A stretch of DNA of 64,000 bases from assembly GCA_023665145.1 (NCBI GenBank), contig JAMPEM010000008.1, positions 1-64,000 of the forward strand, in the 5' to 3' direction. The translations under genes and the position numbers were made by a program. Below the pieces are notes generated by a model, which searched no databases, was not told the origin of the DNA, and saw only the letters and a program-made list of their open reading frames with translations. This stretch comes from Bacteroides sp. GTDB taxonomy: Bacteria > Bacteroidota > Bacteroidia > Bacteroidales > Muribaculaceae. Of this stretch, positions 19,592 through 30,900 are shown piece after piece (the stretch's first letter is position 1; every line of letters starts with the position of its first letter).

Positions 19592-21853
19592 ATGCCTACA
19601 CCCAATATAACAAAGAAGATGGCTCTTCAATACCACCAAGAGCCTCGGCCCGGAAAAATTGAAATAACTCCAACGAAGCCTTATCAGTCTCAAAGAGATT
19701 TATCGCTCGCATATTCTCCTGGTGTAGCATATCCTTGCCTTGAAATTGCAAATCATCAAGAGGATGTCTACAAATACACGAACAAAGGTAATCTTGTCGG
19801 AGTGATTTCAAATGGCACTGCTGTACTCGGACTCGGTGACATTGGCCCTCTCGCCTCAAAACCTGTAATGGAGGGTAAAGCTCTCCTATTTAGAATATTT
19901 GCAGGAATTGACGCTTTTGACATAGAAGTAGATCAAAAGGATCCGGACAAATTCATTGAAGTGGTAAAAGCTCTACAACCGACATTCGGAGGAATCAATC
20001 TTGAGGATATTAAGGCTCCCGAATGTTTTAAAATCGAGAAAATACTAAAAGAAAAATGTTCCATCCCAATCATGCATGATGACCAGCATGGGACGGCAAT
20101 AATATCATCCGCCGGTCTTGTAAATGCTTTGCAAATTCAGAATAAAAAGATAGAAGAGATAAAACTTGTGGTAAATGGTGCCGGAGCAGCAGCTGTTTCA
20201 TGTACACGTCTTTATATTAGACTCGGTGTCAAAAGAGAGAATGTGGTGATGTGTGACTCAAAAGGTGTAATCAGAGCCGATAATCCCAACCTCTCTGACA
20301 TTAAACGTGAATTTGCCACCGAACGGGATATTCATACACTTGCTCAGGCAGTAAAAGATGCAGACGTCTTTTTAGGTCTCAGTGTGGCTGATGTTCTCAC
20401 CCCGAAAATGGTTAAGACAATGGCACCCAGACCCATAGTATTTGCTCTTGCCAATCCTGATCCTGAAATAAAATATGAAGAAGCAATGGCTGCACGCAAT
20501 GATATTATTGTGGCTACCGGAAGAAGTGATTATCCGAATCAGATTAACAATGTTATAGGATTTCCATATATATTTCGAGGTGCCCTTGATGTTAATGCTA
20601 CTGCTATTAATGAGGAAATGAAAGTAGCTGCAGTTTATGCCATTGCAAAACTTGCCAAAGAGCCGGTCCCAAGCATTGTAGATGAAGCTTACGGAATCGA
20701 GCATTTAAAATTCGGTCCGGAATACATTATCCCCAAGGCGTTAGACCCAAGACTTTTGACGACTGTAGCTCCGGCAGTAGCCAAAGCTGCGATGCAGTCA
20801 GGTGTTGCAAAAAAATGTATTAAAGATTGGGAAGAATACGATGTGTGGCTTCGTTCTCTGATGGGAGATGATGGTAAATTCATTAGAAGAGTCTATGAAA
20901 TCGCAAAACGGAATCACCGTAAAGTAATTTTCTCTGAACCGAATCATGACAATGTGTTGACTGCAGTTGTAAATCTGTATCATGATGGCACATTAACTCC
21001 GGTTTTGCTCGGAAATGCTGAAATGATAACAAAGCGTGCCGAACGATTGGGTCTGAATATCTCTGATATTGAAATAATCAATCCTCGTCATGATGATGAG
21101 ATGCATCGCAGAGAGAGATTTGCAAAGACTCTTGCAAAAATGAATGAGCGCAAAGGCATTACTTATAATGAGGCACTCGAAAAGATGTATTCTCGTACAT
21201 ATTTCGGCATGATGCTTGTAGAAACAGGTGAGGCGGATGCTATGATCGATTGTGTCTATTCCGCAGCCAACAAGTCAGCCCGGATAGCCCGTGACGTAAT
21301 AGGAATTAAAGATGGCTACAATCATTTTGCAACGATGCATATACTGACATCGCGTCAAGGCACATTCTATTTGTCCGATACGGCTGTAAATGCCGTCAGC
21401 ACCGTCGACTCTCTTGTGGATATAACACGTCTGACCAACGATATTGTATCCCGTCTTGAAGAAAATCCTGTAACAGCGATGTTATCATATTCCAATTTTG
21501 GTTCAAACAAAGGGGAAATAGAACCGGATAGAGTATCAGAAGCTGTAAAAATATTACATGATAAATACCCGGAAATCGAGGTGGACGGTGAAATGCAACC
21601 TAATTTTGCTCTCGATAAGGAACTGCGAGATAAAATCTATCCGTTCAATTCAATTGCGGGTAAGGATGTAAATACTCTGATTTTTCCAACTCTTGATGCA
21701 GCCAACATTACTTACAGGATGCTTTTGGGGATGGGTGTGGGAAGTGTAATCGGTCCTATTCAAATTGGTTTGAAAAAAGAGATTCATTTTATAAGTGCTA
21801 CTTCATGTGTACGAGACATAATGAATCTCGCAGCAATAGCTTGCCTAAGATAA
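19592..21853 (+). CDS. maeB: NADP-dependent malic enzyme with C-terminal phosphotransacetylase-like domain
   Basis: Oxidative decarboxylation of malate to pyruvate with formation of NADPH. The 753 residues hold an N-terminal malic domain (about 1-150, with [15 protein letters not shown]), an NAD(P)-binding domain (about 160-400, with [16 protein letters not shown]) and a C-terminal phosphate acetyl/butyryltransferase-like domain (about 430-753). This is the MaeB-type long architecture; the C-terminal domain is usually regulatory in characterised members, sensing acetyl-CoA, and not a true acetyltransferase. It is divergent from nrdD and ends at a strong hairpin shared with the convergent ROK kinase gene. 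Confidence 0.96.
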   Translation: MPTPNITKKMALQYHQEPRPGKIEITPTKPYQSQRDLSLAYSPGVAYPCLEIANHQEDVYKYTNKGNLVGVISNGTAVLGLGDIGPLASKPVMEGKALLFRIFAGIDAFDIEVDQKDPDKFIEVVKALQPTFGGINLEDIKAPECFKIEKILKEKCSIPIMHDDQHGTAIISSAGLVNALQIQNKKIEEIKLVVNGAGAAAVSCTRLYIRLGVKRENVVMCDSKGVIRADNPNLSDIKREFATERDIHTLAQAVKDADVFLGLSVADVLTPKMVKTMAPRPIVFALANPDPEIKYEEAMAARNDIIVATGRSDYPNQINNVIGFPYIFRGALDVNATAINEEMKVAAVYAIAKLAKEPVPSIVDEAYGIEHLKFGPEYIIPKALDPRLLTTVAPAVAKAAMQSGVAKKCIKDWEEYDVWLRSLMGDDGKFIRRVYEIAKRNHRKVIFSEPNHDNVLTAVVNLYHDGTLTPVLLGNAEMITKRAERLGLNISDIEIINPRHDDEMHRRERFAKTLAKMNERKGITYNEALEKMYSRTYFGMMLVETGEADAMIDCVYSAANKSARIARDVIGIKDGYNHFATMHILTSRQGTFYLSDTAVNAVSTVDSLVDITRLTNDIVSRLEENPVTAMLSYSNFGSNKGEIEPDRVSEAVKILHDKYPEIEVDGEMQPNFALDKELRDKIYPFNSIAGKDVNTLIFPTLDAANITYRMLLGMGVGSVIGPIQIGLKKEIHFISATSCVRDIMNLAAIACLR

Positions 21854-21865
21854 ACAAAAATTATG

Positions 21866-21911
21866 ATGAATAATGGGTGGATTTCAAGCAAGAAATCCAC
21901 CCATTATTCAT
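21866..21911. terminator. Bidirectional terminator hairpin, 20-bp perfect stem
   Basis: The arm ATGAATAATGGGTGGATTTC (21866-21885), a 6-nt loop and the exact reverse complement (21892-21911) form the longest perfect stem I noticed. It lies between the convergent maeB and ROK genes. U-tracts on either side are short, so termination in both directions is inferred from position and stability. Confidence 0.85.
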
Positions 21912-21939
21912 ACTATTTCCCCGACAATTGTATGGGGAG

Positions 21940-22980
21940 TCAATTATGTTGTTCGGATATTTTATCTTCTGTAGCCGGAAGTTGAGCAGTCGGTGCTGTT
22001 GATGGTTGTTCAGCTCTATATTTTGCTTCCCAACCGAGCGCGGATGCACCGAGCACAGCAGCATCACCCTCTTTCAATTCTGAGAGTATCACCTTTGTTT
22101 TCCCTTTAAAGATTGGGAATACATGAGCATCCAAAGAATCACGTATCGGTTTCATCAACAATTCTCCGCTCTTGGTGAGACCTCCGAACAAGATTATTGC
22201 TTGTGGACTTGAGAATGCAATCATATCTGCAAATGCCTCACCCATTATTTCACCGGTATAATTGAAAATATCAATGGCGAGCTTATCACCTTGAATAGCC
22301 GCATCATATACATCCTTTGAGGTAATTTCGTCTATGTCGAGATTTCTGAGCAAACTGTCATCACTTCTTGCTTCAAGAAATTCTCTGGCTGAACGTGCCA
22401 CACCCGTAGCTGAGCAATAGGCTTCAAGGCATCCGGTGCGGCCACATCCACAGACTCTGCCGTTGTTCCTTTTCATTATGATATGGCCAAGTTCTCCGGC
22501 AAATCCATCGTGACCATATACCAACTGTCCGTTAACAACTATACCTGAACCAACACCGGTGCCAAGTGTAATCATTATGAAATCTTTCATACCTCTGGCT
22601 GCTCCGTATGTCATTTCTCCAAGGGCAGCGGCATTTGCATCATTTGTAATAGCTACCGGGATACCATTAAAGGCCTCACTCACCTTTTGTGCCAAGGGTA
22701 TACGACTTCCCCAGGGCAAATTGGGTGGATCAAGTATTTCACCGGTATAATAATTTGCATTAGGTGCTCCAATTCCGATACCTTGTATTTTATCTTCTGC
22801 ATCATTAGCTTTAAGAAGACGTGTCACTTCATCATGAAGCTCTTTGACATATTCGTCAAAATTAGTATGCTTAAGTGTTTTAATTGATCCGGTAGCCACT
22901 ACCTGACCACGTGCGTCTACGATACCGAACACTGTATTTGTGCCACCAATATCGATTCCAAGAACATAGGGCTTTGTCAT
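21940..22980 (-). CDS. ROK family sugar kinase (probable glucokinase)
   Basis: Phosphorylates a hexose, most likely glucose, with ATP. It has 346 residues from the ATG before TKPYVLGIDIGGTNT, which is the phosphate-1 motif. The sugar-binding EXGH-type region reads GELGHIIMKRNNGR. The ROK zinc motif CGCGRTGCLEAYCS follows at about residues 177-190. The longer reading frame from 23061 adds 27 residues that look non-conserved. The C-terminal tail (about 325-346) is Thr/Ala/Gln-rich and probably disordered. It lies downstream of an EamA transporter in the same direction, 83 nt away, so sugar uptake coupled to phosphorylation is possible but unproven. Confidence 0.92.
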   Translation of the reverse strand: MTKPYVLGIDIGGTNTVFGIVDARGQVVATGSIKTLKHTNFDEYVKELHDEVTRLLKANDAEDKIQGIGIGAPNANYYTGEILDPPNLPWGSRIPLAQKVSEAFNGIPVAITNDANAAALGEMTYGAARGMKDFIMITLGTGVGSGIVVNGQLVYGHDGFAGELGHIIMKRNNGRVCGCGRTGCLEAYCSATGVARSAREFLEARSDDSLLRNLDIDEITSKDVYDAAIQGDKLAIDIFNYTGEIMGEAFADMIAFSSPQAIILFGGLTKSGELLMKPIRDSLDAHVFPIFKGKTKVILSELKEGDAAVLGASALGWEAKYRAEQPSTAPTAQLPATEDKISEQHN

Positions 22981-23063
22981 TATGCTATTATATTTTGGGC
23001 TTTCTTGTATTATAGGAAAGTCACATTTTAAAATTTGTGTTGTTTTGTTAATCTGTAGCAAAA

Positions 23064-24065
23064 TTAATTATTATTTTTGGGATTCGCAATATTTTTAGAA
23101 AAATTATTATTAACGGCATTTCCAACTACGCGTTTCCGCTTGCCAATATTGGTGAATATCATACCTGCCACTATTACTATCATAGCTATAACCTGAACCC
23201 ATTGAAGCTTATCAATCTTCATTAATACGGCTGAAATCGTAGCAAAAACAGGTACAAGGTATTGATAAATCGAGACGAGTTCCGAACCAATCCGTTTCAT
23301 TGCCGGTTGCACAAGGAAGTATGCAAGAAACGTTGGGCAGAAAAGTATAAATAAAATCTCAATCCATGGAACGGCTTTGGTGGTATGAAGAATTGCCTCA
23401 TGTTGCATACCAGGAACAAGGCAAATTGCTGGAATCGCACCGAATAGGAATACCCACCTCAGCATTGTTACAGGTTTGTATGTATTAGTCGGGCCTTCAA
23501 GGATTACAAGATAGACAGCATAACAGACTGTAGATGCTACTGCAATCAAATCTCCAAGTAAATTATCCGGGCCTGCCTTGCCACTGTTTCCACTCCATAT
23601 TACTATAAATGCACCTATAAAGGATACTCCTACTCCTACATATTCAAGTGTGCTCGGATGTTGATGTCTGAAAAGCACCCCTATCAATATCACAAAAATA
23701 GGTGGTAATGTCATTATTATCGAAACATCAATAGGATTGGCGAAACGTAAAGATGTAACAAATAGATAGATAAATCCAAACAATCCTATAAATCCACCTA
23801 ATATAAGTTTAATCCAGTCATCCTTAAGGATTTTGTCGTTCTTTATGAACAGCGATACAATCCAAAACAACACACATGCACCAATGAGTCTTACCGCTGA
23901 TATTCCATCCGCTGACATCCATTCAGGAATCAATGCCTTTATTGCTGATACGTTAATTCCCCAAAATATTGCTGCTATCAGTATGCAACTGTTTCCAAAC
24001 AAGAAGTTGTTAACATTTTTATCCGATGATTTTTTAAGTCCGGACGCTTCATTTATGTTTGTCAT
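23064..24065 (-). CDS. EamA/DMT superfamily transporter
   Basis: Integral membrane protein of 333 residues with about ten hydrophobic helices arranged as two EamA repeats, the first starting at ILIAAIFWGINVSAIKALIPEW. The conserved proline/glycine-rich helix ends PPIFVILIGVLFRHQHPSTLEYVGVG and the second-repeat equivalent near STVCYAVYLVILEG are visible. Family members export amino acids or metabolites, or take up sugars; the substrate cannot be read from sequence. A lysine/asparagine-rich tail (about 310-333) is cytoplasmic. It is followed by the ROK kinase gene. No consensus promoter was found upstream. Confidence 0.9.
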   Translation of the reverse strand: MTNINEASGLKKSSDKNVNNFLFGNSCILIAAIFWGINVSAIKALIPEWMSADGISAVRLIGACVLFWIVSLFIKNDKILKDDWIKLILGGFIGLFGFIYLFVTSLRFANPIDVSIIMTLPPIFVILIGVLFRHQHPSTLEYVGVGVSFIGAFIVIWSGNSGKAGPDNLLGDLIAVASTVCYAVYLVILEGPTNTYKPVTMLRWVFLFGAIPAICLVPGMQHEAILHTTKAVPWIEILFILFCPTFLAYFLVQPAMKRIGSELVSIYQYLVPVFATISAVLMKIDKLQWVQVIAMIVIVAGMIFTNIGKRKRVVGNAVNNNFSKNIANPKNNN

Positions 24066-24262
24066 AGTATCTGAAATTGTATTAACAATTTATAAGTAAG
24101 AGCTACACATTTATTCTCACCTGAAAATTCCACTCCTATAATTTCAAAACATTTCACATATTATCATGGTTCAAATACGGCTACGCAATAATGTCAAATT
24201 ATTGGTAGTAAAAAAAATTATCATTTTTTCTCAACTTTATGAGTGGTAATGATTTTTTTTTG

Positions 24263-24270
24263 TAATTTTG
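24263..24270 (+). promoter_or_regulatory. Promoter for the cobalamin-riboswitch operon (-7 TAATTTTG)
   Basis: TAATTTTG precedes the riboswitch P1 helix by 5 nt. No TTG is found at the ideal upstream distance. The stretch 24066-24262 before it shows nothing else recognisable. Confidence 0.6.
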
Positions 24271-24275
24271 CGGTC

Positions 24276-24467
24276 GAATTGGTGCTCACAATCTTTTCTC
24301 TATATGATTGCGAGATGAAAATGGGAATCCGGTGCAAATCCGGGACAGTACCCGCTGCTGTAATTTCCTGACGAATGTTTTCGTCATAAGGCATTGCTAA
24401 TCCATTGAGGTATGTACTTCGAGAAGGGGCAATGGCTGAAGGAATAAGTCAGAAGACCTGCCAATTC
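24276..24467 (+). promoter_or_regulatory. Cobalamin riboswitch
   Basis: The P1 helix pairs GAATTGG (24276-24282) with CCAATTC (24461-24467). The core contains GGTGC, then GGGAATCCGGTGCAAATCC and GACAGTACCCGCTGCTGTAA, and the B12 box AGTCAGAAGACCTGCC at 24447-24462. These are hallmarks of the AdoCbl-type class. Downstream, CACC and GGTG within 24472-24510 may form part of an expression platform, but I could not assign a clear terminator or sequestering stem. It should repress the three following genes when cobalamin is plentiful. Confidence 0.95.
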
Positions 24468-24607
24468 AATTGCGAGACTTAACACCTGCGGGAAAATGGG
24501 TGCTTCTCATGTTGAAATTAAATCAATATTAAAGCATTTAGTCCCATTTAGCCTTCTTAGTGAAGTATTTCCCTGCACCGGAATAATTTGACCGATGTTC
24601 GGTCTTA

Positions 24608-26614
24608 ATGAAACAGAAGACTTTAATGGACTCTAACAATATTAAGAATCTCAAATATATATTTGATAACAATCGTAATAAACGATTGTATATGCTTATA
24701 TGCATAATCGCTTTCTTAATTCATCCGGTTTCATCATCTGCAGCAACTGAATCAGTTGATTCTGCAAAAGTGCTTACTGAAGTGGTCATAACCGCAACTA
24801 ATAAGCCTCTTGCTACGGTTCAATCACTGGAGGGTGCGGAATTAAAGGCTCTTTCTTCAACCTCAATTGCAGACGCGCTGAAATATTTCGCCGGAGTTCA
24901 GATAAAAGATTATGGTGGATTGGGCGGATTGAAGACAATCAACGTTCGCTCTTTAGGTTCACAACACGTTGGTGTTTATATTGATGGTATAAGAATAACC
25001 AACGCCCAAAATGGAACAGTTGACCTTGGTAAATTCTCGTTGTCAACGCTCGAATCCGTATCTCTGTATAACGCTAATAAGCTTGACCATTGTCAAACAG
25101 CCTCAGAATTTGCGTCCGGAGCAACGGTTTACCTCAGAACTCGCCGACCGACCACCGATTCTCTTTCCATCATGGGTGCTATTGGTTCTTTCCATACATA
25201 TAAAGGAAGATTTACAGCGCAAATCAACAGAAATGGTTGGGCGGGTTTCCTCGATGGAGAATACCTTAACTCAAAAGGTGACTATCCATTCCGCTACAAA
25301 TCAGAATATGAGGACACCGTTGGCACTCGTCGAAATTCCGACATTGAATACTATCGGATTGAAGGAGCCGCTTTTCATAAAGGGTTTTCCGCACACGCCT
25401 ATTGCTATGTGTCGGAGCGAGGGGTTCCGGGCGGCATTGTCCGTCGCCTATCGGACAAATATATAAATGTAGGAAGAGAGTGGGATGCCGATTGGTTCGG
25501 TCAGGCTTCTTGGACTCACCGGTTTTCGGAGCAACATCAGGTATTGTTTAATGCCAAATATACACAGGAATATCTGCGATATTGTACTGATTACCCGGAA
25601 AATCAGAATACTGCACGAGTTAATAACCACTATTGGCAAAAAGACGCTTTTGCCTCAGCCGCCTATACCTTTACCCCATGGCGTTGGGTTTGGTTGAATA
25701 TCGGATACGATGCACGTATGTCATGGCTTAAAGCCGATTTAAGAAATTTCCATACTGTAAGAAGACTTGACCAGAAAGCCGTTTTGGCTGCCCAAGCTGA
25801 ATATGCAAATGTCCGATTGGCGGCTTCAGTACTCTATCAGCATTATAAAGACTGGACTCGAACTCATGCAGGAGCTGCTGATCCCCTAAGTAAATTCACT
25901 CCTTCGGTAACTCTTGGATATTCAATTAAAGATTTTTCCTTTCGTGCATGGTACAAACGTATTTTCCGTGTACCGACATTAAATGATTTATATTACACAC
26001 AATCCGGGAACCGCAATCTTAAACCGGAATATACCGAACAATATGATTTAGGAGTAGAATATCATTTTAATAATCCTGTTTGGTCGGCATCTGTGCAAGC
26101 AGATGGTTATATCAATAAGATTGACAACCGCATAGTGTGTCTACCCTTGAAAGGTACATATTCCTGGACAATGATGAACTATGGTAAGACATACTGCAGA
26201 GGACTTAATGCTACAATATCCGGAAGATTTACACCCAATGATTGGACGTTTTCATTATTGACATCGATAACCTGGCAACGTGATCTTAACCGAACAAATC
26301 CGGAAAGTCAGTCATATAACAAACCGATATGCTACTCTCCCACCGTGTCTTACGGAATTACAGGAATAGTCGGATGGAAATGGTTGACTCTTACTATATC
26401 TGATTTACATGTGGGAGAACGTATGTGGTCGTATGCCGACCCCGAAGACGTTCTTAAACCATACAATAATATAGACATGAAACTTACCGGTATTTGGAAG
26501 TTGTTGACTGCATCACTTGAAATCAACGATTTACTTGATGAGCAATATGAACATGTGCCACGCTATCCAATGCCCGGACGCAGTTTCACTTTTTCTTTGA
26601 CGGTATCATTTTAA
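24608..26614 (+). CDS. btuB: TonB-dependent receptor, probable cobalamin transporter
   Basis: Outer-membrane receptor of 668 residues expected to import cobalamin or a relative with TonB energy. The signal peptide hydrophobic core is MLICIIAFLIHPVSSSA (about residues 29-45) after a long basic n-region; starts at 24626 or 24692 are possible. A TonB-box-like VLTEVVITAT is followed by the plug domain (about 65-180: ADALKYFAGVQIKDYGGLGGLKTINVRSLG and GVYIDGIRI). A 22-strand-type barrel ends with FTFSLTVSF, a terminal aromatic. Substrate assignment rests on the riboswitch immediately upstream and the BtuG-like neighbour 12 nt downstream. Confidence 0.9.
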   Translation: MKQKTLMDSNNIKNLKYIFDNNRNKRLYMLICIIAFLIHPVSSSAATESVDSAKVLTEVVITATNKPLATVQSLEGAELKALSSTSIADALKYFAGVQIKDYGGLGGLKTINVRSLGSQHVGVYIDGIRITNAQNGTVDLGKFSLSTLESVSLYNANKLDHCQTASEFASGATVYLRTRRPTTDSLSIMGAIGSFHTYKGRFTAQINRNGWAGFLDGEYLNSKGDYPFRYKSEYEDTVGTRRNSDIEYYRIEGAAFHKGFSAHAYCYVSERGVPGGIVRRLSDKYINVGREWDADWFGQASWTHRFSEQHQVLFNAKYTQEYLRYCTDYPENQNTARVNNHYWQKDAFASAAYTFTPWRWVWLNIGYDARMSWLKADLRNFHTVRRLDQKAVLAAQAEYANVRLAASVLYQHYKDWTRTHAGAADPLSKFTPSVTLGYSIKDFSFRAWYKRIFRVPTLNDLYYTQSGNRNLKPEYTEQYDLGVEYHFNNPVWSASVQADGYINKIDNRIVCLPLKGTYSWTMMNYGKTYCRGLNATISGRFTPNDWTFSLLTSITWQRDLNRTNPESQSYNKPICYSPTVSYGITGIVGWKWLTLTISDLHVGERMWSYADPEDVLKPYNNIDMKLTGIWKLLTASLEINDLLDEQYEHVPRYPMPGRSFTFSLTVSF

Positions 26615-26626
26615 AAATATCAACTT

Positions 26627-27913
26627 ATGAAAAAATTCTATTACATTATATCAATAACATTCTTGATGATGCACTTCTCGATGGATGCGCGGGCTCAAGA
26701 AAAACTTATTCTCCTCAATGAAGGGAATTGGCAGTGTGACAATGGACGTCTAACCTACTTTGAAGATGGTAAAATTATCAGTAATCAATGGTTTAGAGAT
26801 ATTAACGGCCAAAAACTTGGAGATACGCCTAATGATATTATTCAAGTAAAACCCGACTTGATTGCAATTGCTATCAATTGGTCAAATATAATTCAGTTTA
26901 TAGATGCTACAGGACATAGAGTTGCAGAGACAGAAGATGTGCCGAACAACCGCAAACTCGCAACTGACGGAAATTATGTATATGTTACGTCATATGGTCA
27001 TGAGTGTTTGACTATAGATGGAATGAAGGAGTTCACTAAAGGTTTTGTAGCTAAAATTGATGTTTCTAATTTTAAGGTTGTGCAAACGGTAGAGGTAGGA
27101 TATGAACCGGAAGGAATCGCACTATACAAAGGTAAATTATTTGTGGCGAATTCCGGAGGCTATGCCTTCCAAGAAAATCATGATTATGAAAAAACAGTCA
27201 GCGTCATTGATGCCGAGAATATGACGCTTGAACGCAACATTGATACAGGACAAATTAATCTCTACGGCAAACTTTCACAGAGTGGACAATACCTGTGTAT
27301 AAGTTCTCCCGGTGATTATTATAATGAACTTGCAGCAACAATCATACTTGATTGCGAATCTGTGATTGAGGGGAAAGCAGACAGTCAATGTTTTGTAAAA
27401 CTTCCCTATGCGGCTACATACAGTTGTACTGCCAACGATGGAAATTTCTATGCTATCGGTTCCAGATATTCTTATTTAACAGGAGCTTATGATTTTAATT
27501 ATATCAACATTATGCCCGATGTAGTTATGAGCAGTGGTGGGAAACATGGTGTTTCAACTAATTTCCCGGGAACAGTTCTTGATGATATCAAGAAAATTTC
27601 TATGCCATACGGAATATACGTCAATCCTTATACCGGATATATCTATGCAACTGATGCTTGTGGATTCGCTGAAGGTGGATATTTATATCAGTGGAATCCT
27701 GAAGGTGAATTTCAAGGAAAATATAACGTATATATCAACCCTGCACATTTTTTAGCACTTAACCCTAAAGGTGAGACAGGGAGCATTGGTGCTATCTACG
27801 ACAACGAATTAGAATCTGAGATACCTGTATATGACTTACAAGGCATCCGTGTTAAAAATCCCAAAGCGGGAAAACTTTACATTATAAAGGGAAATTTGAG
27901 AATATATAGATAA
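26627..27913 (+). CDS. BtuG-like YncE/DUF5074-type beta-propeller, secreted
   Basis: A 428-residue exported protein. The signal peptide ends about AQEK (residue 24), without a lipobox cysteine. The body has repeated propeller-blade segments such as GDTPNDIIQVKPDLIAIAINWSN (split over one blade), YVYVTSYGH, FVAKIDVSNFKVVQTVEVG, KLFVANSGG and KTVSVIDAENMTLERNIDTG. This resembles BtuG, the Bacteroides surface propeller that binds cobalamin tightly and caps BtuB. Its position directly after a riboswitch-controlled receptor supports that role, though BtuG itself is a lipoprotein. The C-terminal 30 residues (VYDLQGIRVKNPKAGKLYII) look like a type IX secretion sorting tail. Function is inferred. Confidence 0.8.
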   Translation: MKKFYYIISITFLMMHFSMDARAQEKLILLNEGNWQCDNGRLTYFEDGKIISNQWFRDINGQKLGDTPNDIIQVKPDLIAIAINWSNIIQFIDATGHRVAETEDVPNNRKLATDGNYVYVTSYGHECLTIDGMKEFTKGFVAKIDVSNFKVVQTVEVGYEPEGIALYKGKLFVANSGGYAFQENHDYEKTVSVIDAENMTLERNIDTGQINLYGKLSQSGQYLCISSPGDYYNELAATIILDCESVIEGKADSQCFVKLPYAATYSCTANDGNFYAIGSRYSYLTGAYDFNYINIMPDVVMSSGGKHGVSTNFPGTVLDDIKKISMPYGIYVNPYTGYIYATDACGFAEGGYLYQWNPEGEFQGKYNVYINPAHFLALNPKGETGSIGAIYDNELESEIPVYDLQGIRVKNPKAGKLYIIKGNLRIYR

Positions 27914-27940
27914 ATTTTTAGTAATAACTGGTTTACAATC

Positions 27941-30900
27941 ATGAAAAAGTTGTTTATATCAGGAATACTTGCAGTATTAAGCATTCCTGTCTGTAATGCA
28001 GCACCTATAAAGGTAATCATGAACTCAATTTCTGAGACGATGAACCTTTTGACTGAAGACGGAACACCTATCAATGTCGGAGTGCCCGATGAAAGGGTCT
28101 ATCAGCTTGATGTTCCTGCAGGTAAATATGTTTTATCCGGCATCGATTCGGAGAATCGTGTAAATGGTTCTATAATGATGACTGTAGAAGAACGAAATGA
28201 TGTCCAAGAGTTCAAAGTCTTCACACAGGATATGTATGTAACCAATAGAGATGAGGATAAAAACTATTGGGTATATGGCAAAGACTATACTATGGATGTA
28301 AAAGTAACATCACGTGATGGAATATCCATGAATGTTACTTTGGGTGACGGTAACTATGAGTACGGAAAAAGTGTATTGGTGTTTAGTGGCAATAGCATCA
28401 ATATAGAATTCAAACCAATCGGTGAAAGGATTGAACAAGGTTATATGAGTATTTTTCGCTCAGGCACTGTCACATTTAATTCCCGTTGGAGCGGAGATAT
28501 TCCTATCGGCTCAGATTTTGTAGTGACATTACCTAAGGATGCCGGTATAGAAGTGGGACAGAAAGGTGCGCATTTTACTGATTTTGACTTATGCAATCCG
28601 ACTTCAACAGGAATGGAAGGAGACATCAAAAAAGTTACCTACCATTTAGCCGGAGGTCAAAAATATAATGTCCGCACATGGAAAAAAGAGGGATTAACGC
28701 AAGCGTTGTATTTCGTAAAATCTGATGAAGTGCAAACAATGCAATTCACCGAAGCCGACTATGCTGCATATAATCCGAAACAGATAAACCATGATACAAA
28801 TTCTAATGGAGGGTATGAAACGGGTAACATTTTTGTGAACATCAACGAGCGTAACCATCTTGTAATGGAGGTTGGCGAAATTTTTGACGCTCATGCCATG
28901 AGGTCGTGGGAGCTGACAGATACTCAAATAGACAATTATTTCTTTGAACCCGATTTCCATTATAGCATTATTAATCTTGACGGCTCACCAAGTAAGGGGG
29001 TAATTGAGATTTCTTCTGATGAGACTACATCTTCGTGGAGAACAATCAAGGCTATTGGCGAAGGAAGTGTAATTGTATTGGTGACTTACGATGCAATTGG
29101 GGTGACACGCAATGGGAAAGACACGCCGTATATGGGAGGTCAATATTGGGGAGCCATTTGGCCTGAGAACACAGCGGCATATGTGATAACTGTAGGGAAT
29201 ACATCGTCATCAATCAAACCCAATATGACAGTAAATGAAAAATATAACACAAATGAAAACGGAGAAATTTTAGGTCGTTTAGCTGGTAAAAATGTTGACT
29301 CCGAGCATGATGTGTTCTATTACCTTGATTCTCAAGAAGGATATAACTTCACATTTAAACCTGAAGGTGTGTCAAAGGTTGAGATCGCATATCCGGTGAT
29401 TGGAGAACAAGCTGCCACTTATCTTGGATTCGGCAATGATGGTGTAACACTTAATTCGGATGGTTCATATAATGTGCTTCTTAGATTCGGACGCAACATT
29501 GTGAAGATGACAGATGCTTCGGGTAAATCAGTATTTCAAGTTCTTAATGCAAAACCTTGCCACAGGGAAATTATCAATGAGACAAGAGAAGGAAGTGAAA
29601 AATTTTATCCCGGTGACAAAATTAAGATTCAATATTCGGGACTTCATCATCCGGCCAACAAACTTGCAGCTGTCTACAATATGTCGGCTTATGTAACTTA
29701 TAACGGTATCCCTAACGGGTCTTCTCTCGTACTTGGTTCGGGGCAATACACTTTCGGGAGTTCACCATCTGCACAAGCTGTTGAGATTGAGATTCCGGAA
29801 GAATATGATATAAAAGAACACCCATCTTATATTCTCAACAATGGAGTCATTCAAGTTAATGGTTTCGGAGATCCCATCGGTGCTCATAGAACGATATCCA
29901 AATCAACTGGACGTTATCCGAATTTTACAGCCGTTGTTTTGAAATCTTATTGGGGTACCATACCTGATATAGAGATTCCTCTGACATCAAGAAAGCAATT
30001 TTCAGTAAAGCTTGATTGTAACGTAGAGAATGCCAACATATCACTTATCAAGGGAGACAAAGAGATGGTAGCGGATGAAAAGGGAATTTACACTTTGATG
30101 TCAGGAAGTTACAATCTTAAAGCTACGGCTAAAGATTATCATTGCTTTACTTATAATTTCGAGATTACTGATGACATGGATGAGACTCTTACCATCCCCG
30201 TCATTATGGATTATTCTGAAGGATGTTGGGATGGAATGACAACTACAGAACCTAAGATAAAAGATAATAAATATCAGATATCAACTGCAGCTGAACTCGC
30301 ATGGCTGGCAAAAGCAGTCAATGAAGGGATCACTAATCAAGATGCTGAATTAACTGCAGATATAGATTTGGGCAATTATGAATGGATTCCAATTGGAGCT
30401 ACAAGATCATCAGCATATATTGGAAGTTTCTATGGTAATTTCCATAATGTAACATACTTAAATATTAATCAGCCGGGAAACGGCTTTTATTGTGGATTAT
30501 TCGGATTCCTGGGGTCTTATGACAAATCCGGCTATATAGAAGGAGTGGATGTATCAGGCAGAATTATCGGGAATATTTATTGCGGTGGCATATCGGGATA
30601 TCATTCCAACGGCACAATTACAAAGTGTGCCAACCGCGCTGAAATCAAAGGCAATTCATGTGTAGCCGGAATTTCGGGATATGTATGTGATACATCAATT
30701 ATTACAGATTGCTATAACACCGGTGACATATCAGCAGAAGAAGCAGTATCAGGTATTGGTGCCAACAACGAGGAAGGACTTATAATGCGCAATGTGCTGA
30801 ATATTGGAAAACTAAGTGCTGATTCTGACATTGCCCCATGCGCTCTTGATGTTTGGGATCCATTTGGTGAAGGTGTAAAGGGTGGAGATTTAACTAATCT

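Noticed and set aside
21861..22067. Small frame over the maeB-ROK hairpin
   Set aside because: It spans the hairpin and the C-terminal end of the ROK gene in another frame; no start signals.
24472..24510. Terminator hairpin for the cobalamin riboswitch
   Set aside because: Only short CACC/GGTG and GAGA/TCTC pairings were found, with a poor U-tract; mentioned but not called.
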